Translations under genes and position numbers: made by a program | IMG/VR virus record: IMGVR_UViG_3300013131_000156 | Location: 1 to 31,432 of that record | DNA length: 31,432 nt | Strand: one strand, 5' to 3' | From: a virus | Notes under the pieces: generated by a model | The model's input: only the letters and a program-made list of their open reading frames with translations | What the model was told of the DNA's origin: nothing | Databases searched by the model: none | Shown: piece after piece, positions 1 to 9,155 of the stretch | Position numbering within the stretch: the first letter of the stretch is position 1 | How the letters are laid out: the number at the start of each line of letters is the position of its first letter

Positions 1-1
1 A

Positions 2-2044
2 CTAGGTACAGGCAGCGAAGCAAGTTTTGAAAGAATTGATTATATTATCATTTACACAGCAGACCCTAACGTACAGTTTGATCTGTATCGTGCTTCAAGC
101 GGCGGTAGTGCATTAACTGGTAATAATTTATATGTAATAGAAGGTAACGCAATTTACCTACAAAACACCACAACAAATACCACAATGGCCACAGTGGCCT
201 ATCAAATGAATTGGGGTGACGGTACAAGTAACGTAGCTATCGCTAACGACAGTGCCAGTGGTGGTGTATTAGGTAGTCGCCTAGCATATACACCTAGTTA
301 CACAGCTAGCTCAGGTGCAACTACAAATACTATGCGCTTGTTCTTGACAAGCCATACAACTGCTAACCCAAGTGTTATACCACGTGCTAATATTGCTAAC
401 GTAAAAGTTTATGATGCTAATATTAGTAGTCCTGCGGGTCTAAACACTAAAACATTGTCATTCAGTGGTAGTGTTGGTACTAACGCTACCTTAGCCGCTA
501 GCGCCACAGATAACACAGGCGGTACAACCTTAGCAGCCAATGCTAGTGTAAGCCGCACAGTAGCCACGGGTACAACCTTAGTAACTACCTCAGGAAATGT
601 TACAACCAATTATTCTTACAATGCTAACGTAGGTTACCTACAGGCAGTAGTTAACGGCACAGTACGCGGTAACGCAAACGTTGCTAGTACTAGTGCAGGC
701 ATCACAGGCAACTTAGGTGTAATTGGTTTTAGCGATTTCTGGTTACTAACATCAGCAGGCGCAAGTACAACCTTTGCCGCAAGTACATATTATCCAGGAG
801 CATTCTGGGGCTTTACGGCTAACGTAGTAGCACAAGGTGGTAGCATACCTGTAGGTATTAATCGCTTTGGTCTTAACCATAGTAGTACAGGTATTGTGGC
901 TAATGTAGAATTTGTTAAAGATGATGTAACAAGTGTGCCTACGGTTACAGCAGGTACGCTGGCAATCAAAGCACCAGGTACATATAGATACATTAGTGGT
1001 ATTCCATATTTCAATACAGGAAGCCCGCAACTATGGTGGCAGAATATTACCATCAACAGTTGGATTGGCCAGACATGGAATAATACTTCTAACGTAGCCT
1101 ATGTAGTTACAGGCACAGTTAAAGAAGGATCCTCAGGCAACGCTATTCTTGCTAACTCACATGCTTATGTAAATCTAAGTAATATTAGCAGTCCAATGCT
1201 GGCTAGCGGCACACCGGTTGCAGGCACAGGTAATGTATCAGCTTACAATGCAGGTAACTTAACAGTAGCTATTAATCAAGCAAGTGTTCGCAGTGTGGCT
1301 AACTTAAGAATTGTAGTTACAAACGTAAACGGCACAAGTGCCTATGTTGAAACAGGTGTAAACGTTCAAGTTCACACAGCAAGCCAAAGCGGTATTAGTG
1401 AGATTGCTATCAGTGCTAACACGAGTGCTAATACTAACCCAGCAGTGCGTAGTACCTACTTCTTAGCTAGTACCTCACATACACCAAGTTATGTAAGTTC
1501 TACAAACTTTATGACTACACCAAATGTTTATACAGAGGCAAGCGACCCTGGTGTAGCAGGCACACGCGAAGCAACAATTCGTATTGGCGTATTAAAATGG
1601 TCAGCTAATAATTACAGCACAGGATACTTACCTGTAGGACCAGATCGCAGTGCAGATGGCACAAGTTATCAATACTTTACCATGGGACTACAACGTAGCG
1701 GGGTTAGTGGATTTAACCTACACTTAGTAGCACCTGCTGGTATTGCTGGCTTGTGGGTAGCAGCCCCAGGCACATATATTGATCAAACCAGTTCATTAAA
1801 TGGATGGTTAGATGCTACAACTAGCTATGCTGGTAGCGGTCGTCCTGGTGCTAACACAGGTAGTGGTGGCAACGGATCAAACGGGTGTGGTACTGGTGCA
1901 CTAGTATCAGCTAACGTAGCCTTAAGCGGTACCTTTGCAATGACATTAGGTAACGTAAGTTTATCATCAGCGACTAATAATGTTGCTTTAGTTAGAATTG
2001 CCCTAGCTAGTGGACAAACAGTTTCCACATTGGCGGTGTCATAA
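2..2044 (+). CDS. Large virion adhesin/tail-fibre-like protein, 5' end outside window
   Basis: The reading frame is open from the first bases of the window, so this is the C-terminal 680 residues of a longer protein. The first ATG at 185 is internal and should not be taken as the start. The sequence is rich in Thr, Ser, Asn, Ala and Gly with alternating beta-type patterns. It contains a PKD-like WGDGT motif near position 209, and Ser/Asn/Val-rich segments that look like tandem Ig-like beta-sandwich domains. The C-terminal part (GWLDATTSYAGSGRPGAN, then an NGCGTG segment) resembles the ends of structural proteins in marine T4-like phages. No catalytic motif is visible. Its stop overlaps the next ATG by one base (TAATG), so the two are probably translationally coupled. 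A virion surface or fibre role is inferred from composition and context. Confidence 0.7.
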   Translation, partial: LGTGSEASFERIDYIIIYTADPNVQFDLYRASSGGSALTGNNLYVIEGNAIYLQNTTTNTTMATVAYQMNWGDGTSNVAIANDSASGGVLGSRLAYTPSYTASSGATTNTMRLFLTSHTTANPSVIPRANIANVKVYDANISSPAGLNTKTLSFSGSVGTNATLAASATDNTGGTTLAANASVSRTVATGTTLVTTSGNVTTNYSYNANVGYLQAVVNGTVRGNANVASTSAGITGNLGVIGFSDFWLLTSAGASTTFAASTYYPGAFWGFTANVVAQGGSIPVGINRFGLNHSSTGIVANVEFVKDDVTSVPTVTAGTLAIKAPGTYRYISGIPYFNTGSPQLWWQNITINSWIGQTWNNTSNVAYVVTGTVKEGSSGNAILANSHAYVNLSNISSPMLASGTPVAGTGNVSAYNAGNLTVAINQASVRSVANLRIVVTNVNGTSAYVETGVNVQVHTASQSGISEIAISANTSANTNPAVRSTYFLASTSHTPSYVSSTNFMTTPNVYTEASDPGVAGTREATIRIGVLKWSANNYSTGYLPVGPDRSADGTSYQYFTMGLQRSGVSGFNLHLVAPAGIAGLWVAAPGTYIDQTSSLNGWLDATTSYAGSGRPGANTGSGGNGSNGCGTGALVSANVALSGTFAMTLGNVSLSSATNNVALVRIALASGQTVSTLAVS

Positions 2045-3489
2045 TGCCTATACAGAACGCATCAGATTCACAAAAAGTTGACTATCTTTGGAAGAAGGTA
2101 GTCTACGGCGCCGCCAAAACAGATATAGCTGGTAATATTGACGCGACTCAAGAACCCTATGCAAGTCCGCTATTAATTCGTGGTGATAAGATCCTACAGG
2201 AATCAGATCTGATTCCTACAGTTATTCCTGGAAGTAACACCCATCCTGTAACAGTTTATACAACTAGTCTACCAGCAGAATGTACTAGTGCAGCTGGTAT
2301 CCCAACACCAACACTAACATGGATAACTGGTAGAACTAACTGGGTTCCGCCAGAGTTTGGGTCTACATATCAAGTTAAAGTGTATATAGGCCCTAGTGGC
2401 CAAGCAGGCAACGTATTAACTAAAGCAACACAGGTATTTGCTACGGGCAGTGGTAGTAACGACCTATGGGTATTTGACTATCAGTCTGGTATCTTAAACT
2501 TTAACAGTAATAATACACCATACAATGGTGCAAGTCCTATTAGTTTTACAGGAAACAGTGTTTACATTAGTGGTGCTGTTTATTCTGGAAACTTGGGGTT
2601 ACCTACTGCAAGTAATATTGGTAATGCTATTCTAGGTTACTTCTCATTTGATGGTAATACAGTTACATCAATTCAATCTAATGGTAATATTGTATTAAAT
2701 GCTCCAGGTACAGGCATCGTTCAGGTACAGGGAACTGATGCGTTTGGCTTACCTGCAGGTGATCAGACATCAAGACCAGATAGCCCGCTGGTTGGGTATA
2801 CACGTTTTAACACAACTAGTAAAACAATCGAATACTACGATGGCACTAACTGGATATCACCAGGTCAAGCGACTGTTAGTAGTGAAATTATTAATCCCGA
2901 CGGTGTATCTAACACTTATCCTTTAAGTGCTAATACAACATCATCTGGTATTTTTGTAAGTATCAACGGTACAATACAACAACCAGGCTATGCTTATAAT
3001 ATTGTTAACAATAATGAAATTCAATTTACAGAAACTCCGCTAACTTCAGATTCTGTTGAAGTACGTTTAATGGCTCCGAGTGCTGTTACAGTTGGCGCAT
3101 TACAATTTAATAATTATACATCTGTATCTCTTGACACAGAAAATATCAACATTGTAGGTAACATTCAAACTACCGGATTCTATAATAATAAATCTAATGT
3201 GTTATTAGGAAATCTAGCTACCACAACAGTTGACAGTTATAGTATTACAAGTTACAGAACATCAAAATATGTGTTCCAAGCAGTTCGTGGTAGCGATGTA
3301 CAAAGCTCAGAAACACTAGTAACACATAATGGTACTACAGCAGTTTCAACTACCTACGGCGTTCTTACTATCGGTAATAGTTTAGGCAATGTTAGTGCTA
3401 CTATTGTGGGTAGTAATGTAGAAATTCAATATACTCCAACATTAGTTAATACATATCTTACTATTAGTCGTAATTTTTATCCTCTATAA
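2044..3489 (+). CDS. Virion structural protein with fibre-type C-terminal domain
   Basis: This 481-residue protein starts on the ATG that overlaps the upstream stop codon (TAATG). Near residues 249-272 it has a short module ending in Y-Y-D-G-T-N-W, a type common in phage virion proteins. The last 200 residues (NTTSSGIFVSINGTIQQPG onward) are clearly related to the end of the 1602-residue protein downstream. Both share the pattern V-S-I-N-G-x-I-Q, then F-T-E-x-P, then an S-x-K-Y segment and a T-x-Y-G segment. The protein is therefore probably a fibre or baseplate-associated component, and the two may share an assembly or attachment partner. No enzyme signature is seen. The structural role is inferred; the exact T4 equivalent is unknown. 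Confidence 0.7.
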   Translation: MPIQNASDSQKVDYLWKKVVYGAAKTDIAGNIDATQEPYASPLLIRGDKILQESDLIPTVIPGSNTHPVTVYTTSLPAECTSAAGIPTPTLTWITGRTNWVPPEFGSTYQVKVYIGPSGQAGNVLTKATQVFATGSGSNDLWVFDYQSGILNFNSNNTPYNGASPISFTGNSVYISGAVYSGNLGLPTASNIGNAILGYFSFDGNTVTSIQSNGNIVLNAPGTGIVQVQGTDAFGLPAGDQTSRPDSPLVGYTRFNTTSKTIEYYDGTNWISPGQATVSSEIINPDGVSNTYPLSANTTSSGIFVSINGTIQQPGYAYNIVNNNEIQFTETPLTSDSVEVRLMAPSAVTVGALQFNNYTSVSLDTENINIVGNIQTTGFYNNKSNVLLGNLATTTVDSYSITSYRTSKYVFQAVRGSDVQSSETLVTHNGTTAVSTTYGVLTIGNSLGNVSATIVGSNVEIQYTPTLVNTYLTISRNFYPL

Positions 3490-3494
3490 CTTTT

Positions 3495-3522
3495 TAGTTT
3501 TCTGCATAAATACATAAAACTA
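3495..3522 (+). promoter_or_regulatory. T4-type late promoter inside an inverted repeat
   Basis: The late core CATAAATA lies at 3505-3512. It is flanked by TAGTTTT (3495-3501) and AAAACTA (3516-3522), a 7-bp perfect stem with a 14-nt loop that contains the core. With T4 geometry (core at -13 to -6) the start would be near 3518, giving an 82-nt leader for the fibre gene at 3600, whose ribosome site GGAG is at about 3590. The rest of the 110-base gap holds only an 8-bp palindrome (CCTATAGG, 3534-3541) and no gene. Confidence 0.6.
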
Positions 3523-3599
3523 GCACAAGTACGCCTATAGGGATATGGAACTGCAGGCAATTATAGTGTAAATTTAATATAATTTAAGCGGAGTATTCC

Positions 3600-6500
3600 A
3601 TGGCGGCATTGACCCGAATTTTTAACAACCAAATCTATAATAGCACAATTATAGGTTATCAAAAAATTGCAGCAGGTACTATCACAGGTAGCTTATTTGC
3701 AAGCAACGTAACAGTTCCAGGCGACTTACTAATTTCAGGTAACTTGTTTGTATTAGGGTCTAGCTCATATACAACAATCGCAAGTACTAACACCTATGTA
3801 AACGACCCATTGATCCTTATGAATAACGGTTTCAGTGGATCTAATAGTTACGACGAAGGTTTGATTTTTAATCGTGGTACTGACCAAAACCAAGCTATTA
3901 TTTGGAGTGAAGCATTTGATGAATTCCGCTTAATTGCAACAAACGAAACAGGTACCACATACGGTAATATAAATGCCACTGGCTTAGCAAGATTAAGTGT
4001 TGGTAGTTTTAACGTACCAGGCACAGCAAATATTGGTACTTTAGCAGTAACAGGTGCTATCTCTGGTGCAAGTTTAAATGTATCAGGCAATGTATTGGCA
4101 TCAACTGTGGGTGCTAGTTTCTTAACAGCTTCTACAGTAGCAGTTGGTAACATCGCCGCAGTTACAGTAGGCAATGTCGGAACACAATTTAATGGCGCCG
4201 CTGTTAACTTAAGCGGTAATATATTATCAGCAGGCGCAGTTCATAATAGTTTAACAGTGAATGGTAATGAATCAGTAACTGGTTACTTAAACGTAACTGG
4301 TAACGTAATGGCGGCTGTTATTACTGCGAGCCAATTGAACACAACTGGTAACGTACTAGCAACTGCTGGTGTATTTAATGGGTTAACAGTGAATGGTAAT
4401 GAAGCAGTGACTGGTTACTTAAACGTAACCGGTAATGTAATGACTGCCCAATTAAATGCAGGACAAGTCAACACAACTGGTAACGTACTAGCAACTGCTG
4501 GTGTATTTAATGGGTTAACAGTGAATGGTAATGAAGCAGTGACTGGTTACTTAAACGTAACTGGTAACATTATGGGCGCTGCTGGTATCCTTAACGGATT
4601 AACTGTAAACGGCAACGAAATTGTTACTGGTTATTTGGATGTAACAGGTAATGTTTTAGCAACAACGGTATTGGCACAATTAGTAACAGCGGACGACGCT
4701 ACGTTTGGTAATGTAGCCGCAGGATTCATCGGAAACACCGGTACAGCATACACTGGTGCAAGCATCAACTTAAGTGGTAACGTATTAGCTGCCGCAGGTG
4801 TTTATAATGCACTAACAGTGAATGGTAATGAATCAGTTACTGGTTATTTGAATGTAACTGGTAACGTATTAGCTGCCGCAGGTGTTTATAATGCACTAAC
4901 AGTGAATGGTAATGAATCAGTTACTGGTTATTTGAATGTAACCGGTAACGTAATGACGGCACAATTAAATGTGGGTCAAATTAATACCACAGGTAATGTA
5001 TTAGCAACAGCTGGTACATTTAATGCGCTCACAGTAAACGGGAATGAAAGTGTAACTGGTTACTTGAACGTAACAGGTAACATTTTAGGCGCTGCAGGAA
5101 CACTTAGTAGTTTAACGGTCAATGGTAACGAGTCGGTAACAGGTTACTTGAATGTAACAGGGAACATTTTAGGCGCTACTGGTACACTAGGTGTACTAGG
5201 CGTTAACAACAGCTTATGGGCTAATGCAAGTATAGCAACTACCGCACAAGGTATTGGTGCGATTGTTGTACCTAACGGTGGTATTAGCGTAGCAGGTGCA
5301 GCAAATATTGCAGGTGCAATCACTACAGCAGGGGCAGCACAATTTAATAATACAGTAACAGTTGGCGGCATCGAGTATATCACTAACACAACCAACGCCA
5401 CAGAAGGCACTGGCTCAAGCGGTGCACTGCAAATTAAGGGTGGCGCAAGTATTGCTCGAGATTTGCATATTGGTGGCAATCTTTACGCAAGTAATATCTT
5501 TACAACAACATATCAAGTTATCACAGTACAGGATCCGTTACTGTACTTAGATGCGGCTAACACATATCCGTACAACTTTGATATTGGTTTCTATAGCAAC
5601 TTTGTAGGGCCTAACCCGATTGACGACACTGGTAACGTTTACCAGCATACTGGGGTAGTCCGTGATGACACTGACAACACTTGGAAATTCTTCAGTAACG
5701 TTAGAACTGAACCTAGCGGTAGCGCGATTACATTTGATACTAATACAATTTACGACCCAGTTAAAGCAGGTAACTTACAGTTAACATACACTCAAGCTGC
5801 AACAAGCACCACAACAGGTGCCCTACAAGTCGCAGGTGGAGCAGGCATTGCAGGAACGGTGGTAGCTGGACAAATTAACAGCACAGGTAATGTACTAGGT
5901 CAAGCCGGCACATTTAACGCATTAACAGTAAACGGCAATGAATCAGTAACTGGTTACTTGAATGTAACTGGTAACGTACTAACAGCATCATTGAGCACCG
6001 GGCAAATTAATACAACAGGTAACGTACTTGCTACGGCGGGTACATTTAACGCATTAACAGTAAACGGCAATGAATCAGTAACTGGTTACTTGAATGTAAC
6101 TGGCAATATTATAGGTGCAGCTGGCACATTAAGCGGCTTAACTGTAAATGGTAACGAGTCAATAACTGGTTATCTAAACGTAACTGGTAATGTAATAGCA
6201 TCAGCAGGCACGTTTAATGGCTTAACTGTGAATGGAGCAACAACACAAAATGGTACTCTAACAGTATCAAGTGGATTCATTAATTCATCAGGCAATATTT
6301 TAGCTACTGCGGGCACATTTAATAGCTTAACTGTAAATGGTAATGAATCAGTAACTGGTTACTTGAATGTAACTGGTAACGTAATGGCCGCAGTAATTAC
6401 AGCAAGTCAATTAAATTCTACAGGTAATATTGAAGCTCAAAATGGTGTATTAAATGGCTTAACTGTAAATGGTAATGAATCAGTAACTGGTTACTTAAAT

Positions 6501-8408
6501 GTAACCGGTAATATTATGGGAGCAGTTGGCACGTTAAGTGGCTTAACTGTTAACGGAAATGAATCAGTAACTGGTTACTTGAATGTAACTGGCAATATTA
6601 TAGGTGCAGCTGGCACATTAAGTAGCTTAACTGTAAATGGAGTAGTAAACTCAACAGGTAACGTTTTAGCTACAGGCGGTGTGTTTAATGGCTTAACTGT
6701 AAATGGTAACGAGTCAATAACTGGTTATCTAAACGTAACCGGTAACGTAATAACTGCGCAAGTAAACGCAGACATAGTGGCCGCAACGGGAACTATCTGG
6801 GCAAATGCGTCAGTTGTGACTAACGGATTAGGTGTTGGTGCATTGGTTGCACCTAACGGTGGCGCATCATTTAACGGTAATATAATTGCAAACGAAAATG
6901 TATTTGCTGGGCCTGATGCATTTAATAAAGCGGTTGGCCTACAGGCTATAACATTTGCTGGGGTAGATGCAAATCAATACTATGTACAATCTGCACTACG
7001 AAATCTAGATAACAGAGGATCAGCCGACTTTGTTGCATACGGGTCTAGCGGAGCTGATAGTGATGGCTGGGCAGATTTTGGTTTCACCGGAAATGCGTTT
7101 GCTGACCCTTCGTATACTATTACAGGCCCAGACGACGGCTATTTTATTGTTCGTCCAGATGTGGGCGGTGGTAACTTAGTACTAGCAACAAGTGAAACAG
7201 GGGTCTTTAATGATATCGTCCTTGGTGTAGGAAGCTTCCTGTCAACAGCAGAAGTTGCGCGATTCCATGGTAACGTGGGTTCAAGCGGTAATGCGTGGAT
7301 CAAATATCAAACAGTTTCTACAACACCTAACAATGGCGCTTTACGTGTAGATGGTGGTGTGGGCATTAGAGGAAACATCCGTGTAGGCGGTGGTGCTGTA
7401 ATTAATAACAGCCAAACAGCTGATCCATTCCAAGTTAAAGGTGTTGCAACAACAAGCCTAATTTACGCCGACACTGCACAAGGTGCAGTAATTATTGGCG
7501 GTAGTAACGTTGCTCCACAACTAGGTAGTACACTGAAAATTAACGGCACAGATTCAATGTTATTACCAATTGGTAGCACAGGTCAACGTCCTGGTGCAAC
7601 AGGTAATATTGACCTTGCTGGTATGATTCGTTTCAATACTACTATCCAGAACATGGAGTTCTACGATGGTACACAATGGCAAACAGCAGGTAGTGTATTT
7701 ACAGTAATCAGTGATCGTCAATTTACAGGTAATGTTGGTGGCGGTTACGGTAACGTTGACGGTACCAACAAAAACTTTACTATTCAAGCTAACAGTACAA
7801 CATCTGGTACAATCGTAAGCATTAACGGTGTAATACAATTCCCAACACTTGCATATGACGTAAGTGGAACAACATTAACCTTTACTGAAGCACCTGCTCC
7901 AGATGACGTTATTGATGTTCGTGTATTAGCAACAACATCAACCATTGGTGCACTTGCTAACGGCAATGGTCTAAATCAAGTTATTGCAGGCAACGACGGG
8001 GTACAGATTTGGACAGGTACGAGTGCAACAGTTGAGCGTGTATTAGTCAACCAAGCAGGCGATGTTAACTTGTTAGACAACAACAAATTGACCTACACAC
8101 AAACTGCGACTAATATTGTAGCTAACAACACACCATATGTGATTGCTACATTTAGTACTGCTTCATATACTAGTGCAAAATACTTAATTAGTGCTAAGAA
8201 AGGTGCTACTAACGTTCAGACGATGGAAGCTGTGGTAGCGACAGATGGCACAAGTGCATATCTAACAACTTACGGTATTGTGAATAACGGGACCGACATG
8301 GGTGGATTAAGTGCTAACGTAGTAAGCGGTAATGTAAGAATATACTTTACAACTACATCAAACATGACTAATGCAAATGTTAAGGCATTTGGTACATATA
8401 TTGTTTAA
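3600..8408 (+). CDS. Giant repeat-containing tail fibre/virion protein (1602 aa)
   Basis: The start is supported by GGAG about 8 bases upstream. The N-terminal 200 residues (LASNVTVPGDLLISGNLFVLG and on) look like a beta-helical fibre shaft. A shaft with 15 copies of LTVNGNE(S/A/I)(V/I)TGYL(N/D)VTGN follows, in two blocks separated by a non-repetitive region (about residues 530-770). A second fibre-like region follows. Near residues 1340-1361 is a YDGTQW module like that of the upstream gene. The C-terminal 220 residues are paralogous to the end of the 481-residue protein. Composition and repeats fit an elongated trimeric fibre that contacts the host. The gene begins a late transcription unit. 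No chaperone or protease domain is evident. The fibre role is inferred; which T4 fibre it replaces is unknown. Confidence 0.75.
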   Translation: MAALTRIFNNQIYNSTIIGYQKIAAGTITGSLFASNVTVPGDLLISGNLFVLGSSSYTTIASTNTYVNDPLILMNNGFSGSNSYDEGLIFNRGTDQNQAIIWSEAFDEFRLIATNETGTTYGNINATGLARLSVGSFNVPGTANIGTLAVTGAISGASLNVSGNVLASTVGASFLTASTVAVGNIAAVTVGNVGTQFNGAAVNLSGNILSAGAVHNSLTVNGNESVTGYLNVTGNVMAAVITASQLNTTGNVLATAGVFNGLTVNGNEAVTGYLNVTGNVMTAQLNAGQVNTTGNVLATAGVFNGLTVNGNEAVTGYLNVTGNIMGAAGILNGLTVNGNEIVTGYLDVTGNVLATTVLAQLVTADDATFGNVAAGFIGNTGTAYTGASINLSGNVLAAAGVYNALTVNGNESVTGYLNVTGNVLAAAGVYNALTVNGNESVTGYLNVTGNVMTAQLNVGQINTTGNVLATAGTFNALTVNGNESVTGYLNVTGNILGAAGTLSSLTVNGNESVTGYLNVTGNILGATGTLGVLGVNNSLWANASIATTAQGIGAIVVPNGGISVAGAANIAGAITTAGAAQFNNTVTVGGIEYITNTTNATEGTGSSGALQIKGGASIARDLHIGGNLYASNIFTTTYQVITVQDPLLYLDAANTYPYNFDIGFYSNFVGPNPIDDTGNVYQHTGVVRDDTDNTWKFFSNVRTEPSGSAITFDTNTIYDPVKAGNLQLTYTQAATSTTTGALQVAGGAGIAGTVVAGQINSTGNVLGQAGTFNALTVNGNESVTGYLNVTGNVLTASLSTGQINTTGNVLATAGTFNALTVNGNESVTGYLNVTGNIIGAAGTLSGLTVNGNESITGYLNVTGNVIASAGTFNGLTVNGATTQNGTLTVSSGFINSSGNILATAGTFNSLTVNGNESVTGYLNVTGNVMAAVITASQLNSTGNIEAQNGVLNGLTVNGNESVTGYLNVTGNIMGAVGTLSGLTVNGNESVTGYLNVTGNIIGAAGTLSSLTVNGVVNSTGNVLATGGVFNGLTVNGNESITGYLNVTGNVITAQVNADIVAATGTIWANASVVTNGLGVGALVAPNGGASFNGNIIANENVFAGPDAFNKAVGLQAITFAGVDANQYYVQSALRNLDNRGSADFVAYGSSGADSDGWADFGFTGNAFADPSYTITGPDDGYFIVRPDVGGGNLVLATSETGVFNDIVLGVGSFLSTAEVARFHGNVGSSGNAWIKYQTVSTTPNNGALRVDGGVGIRGNIRVGGGAVINNSQTADPFQVKGVATTSLIYADTAQGAVIIGGSNVAPQLGSTLKINGTDSMLLPIGSTGQRPGATGNIDLAGMIRFNTTIQNMEFYDGTQWQTAGSVFTVISDRQFTGNVGGGYGNVDGTNKNFTIQANSTTSGTIVSINGVIQFPTLAYDVSGTTLTFTEAPAPDDVIDVRVLATTSTIGALANGNGLNQVIAGNDGVQIWTGTSATVERVLVNQAGDVNLLDNNKLTYTQTATNIVANNTPYVIATFSTASYTSAKYLISAKKGATNVQTMEAVVATDGTSAYLTTYGIVNNGTDMGGLSANVVSGNVRIYFTTTSNMTNANVKAFGTYIV
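4251..6746 (+). repeat. Fifteen in-frame fibre repeats in two blocks
   Basis: The coding repeat LTVNGNExxTGYLxVTGN occurs eight times in 4251-5164 and seven times in 5922-6746. Two degenerate copies (LTVNGATTQNG and LTVNGVVNSTGN) lie in the second block. Spacers such as STGQINTTGNVLATAGTF also recur. Some copies are identical over long stretches of DNA while others have drifted at third positions. This suggests repeated duplication and recombination within the gene. Confidence 0.9.
4776..4943 (+). repeat. Perfect 84-bp tandem duplication in the fibre gene
   Basis: Two adjacent 84-bp units (4776-4859 and 4860-4943) encode the same 28 residues starting GNVLAAAGVYNAL. They differ only at the last base (ACT versus ACC). 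The unit length keeps the frame. The near-zero divergence marks it as the most recent expansion of the repeat block. Confidence 0.9.
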
Positions 8409-8417
8409 GGGTGATTA

Positions 8418-9155
8418 ATGTTACATCTAAATAAAAAATATCGTCGAGGATATATTAGCGAAGATATTATTGTTGAGCGTAAGTTAGAAGGTGGAATGTG
8501 GACAACGACCACCGAAACGGTCCCTAGTCGTGTTACTAATAGACAAATATCTAACACCGCTGTGGTAATTGGGAACGGAGTAAATCGAGTGGGATTTGAT
8601 TTACAGCAACTCAGAAAACCTAGCGGTTTATTGGGCGCCAGAACAGTGCAAACATACGGGTGTAATGCGTTGTATAGAGACTTTAGTCCTGATTTCTTAG
8701 TAGCTGTAGGAAACAACGGTATTGTTAGTGAACTTGCTAATAGCGGATATACAAATGATCACATTGTATATTCGAGTGCTATACATTTATTAGAGCACCC
8801 TAGTAAATTTTATCTAATCCCGCATGACATATATGCTGATGCAGGCACAACAGCGGCTTATATTGCCGCATTTGATGAGCATACGAAAATATACTTAATA
8901 GGGTTTGATGGCCAAGAACCAGGAAATTGGAACAACAATGTATACGCAGGTACCCGCGGGTATGATGCAATAAACGTAAAAGTTGATTCAAGTGAATGGA
9001 TTTTAAATCACAAACGGTTAATAGATGTTTATGACACAGTAGAATGGGTCTGGGTAACACCTAAAGGAACAAATCAGATTCCGGAACTATTAAAATCCAA
9101 TCTTAACTTTAGACAAATTGACTTTAGACAACTGGTCTTAGAGTGCGATTTATAA
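8418..9155 (+). CDS. MptE/DUF115-like Rossmann-fold protein
   Basis: This 245-residue protein starts nine bases after the fibre stop, with GGGTGA as ribosome site. After an N-terminal extension it shows a glycine-rich nucleotide-binding type turn VVIGNGVNRVGFDL (residues 49-62). A YGCNALYRDFSPDFLVAV segment (80-97) and a DAGTTAAYIAAF helix leading to IYLIGFDG (141-165) follow. This order is that of MptE-like/DUF115 proteins, a fold shared with some sialyltransferase-like enzymes and flagellin glycosylation factors. Similar genes occur in marine T4-like phages. Its place directly behind the fibre genes suggests a role in modifying fibres or host surface sugars, but the substrate is unknown. 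It converges on the Nudix gene, sharing the 6-bp palindrome TTATAA as both stops. Confidence 0.6.
   Translation: MLHLNKKYRRGYISEDIIVERKLEGGMWTTTTETVPSRVTNRQISNTAVVIGNGVNRVGFDLQQLRKPSGLLGARTVQTYGCNALYRDFSPDFLVAVGNNGIVSELANSGYTNDHIVYSSAIHLLEHPSKFYLIPHDIYADAGTTAAYIAAFDEHTKIYLIGFDGQEPGNWNNNVYAGTRGYDAINVKVDSSEWILNHKRLIDVYDTVEWVWVTPKGTNQIPELLKSNLNFRQIDFRQLVLECDL

Noticed and set aside
409-1056. Open frames on the - strand inside the first fibre-like gene
   Set aside because: They mirror the repetitive Ala/Thr/Val codons of the + strand gene, have no ribosome sites or recognisable domains, and lie wholly inside a clear coding region.
4251-6746. CRISPR-like array because of regularly spaced repeats
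   Set aside because: The repeats are in frame, translate to one protein motif, and vary at third codon positions; spacers are also repetitive.
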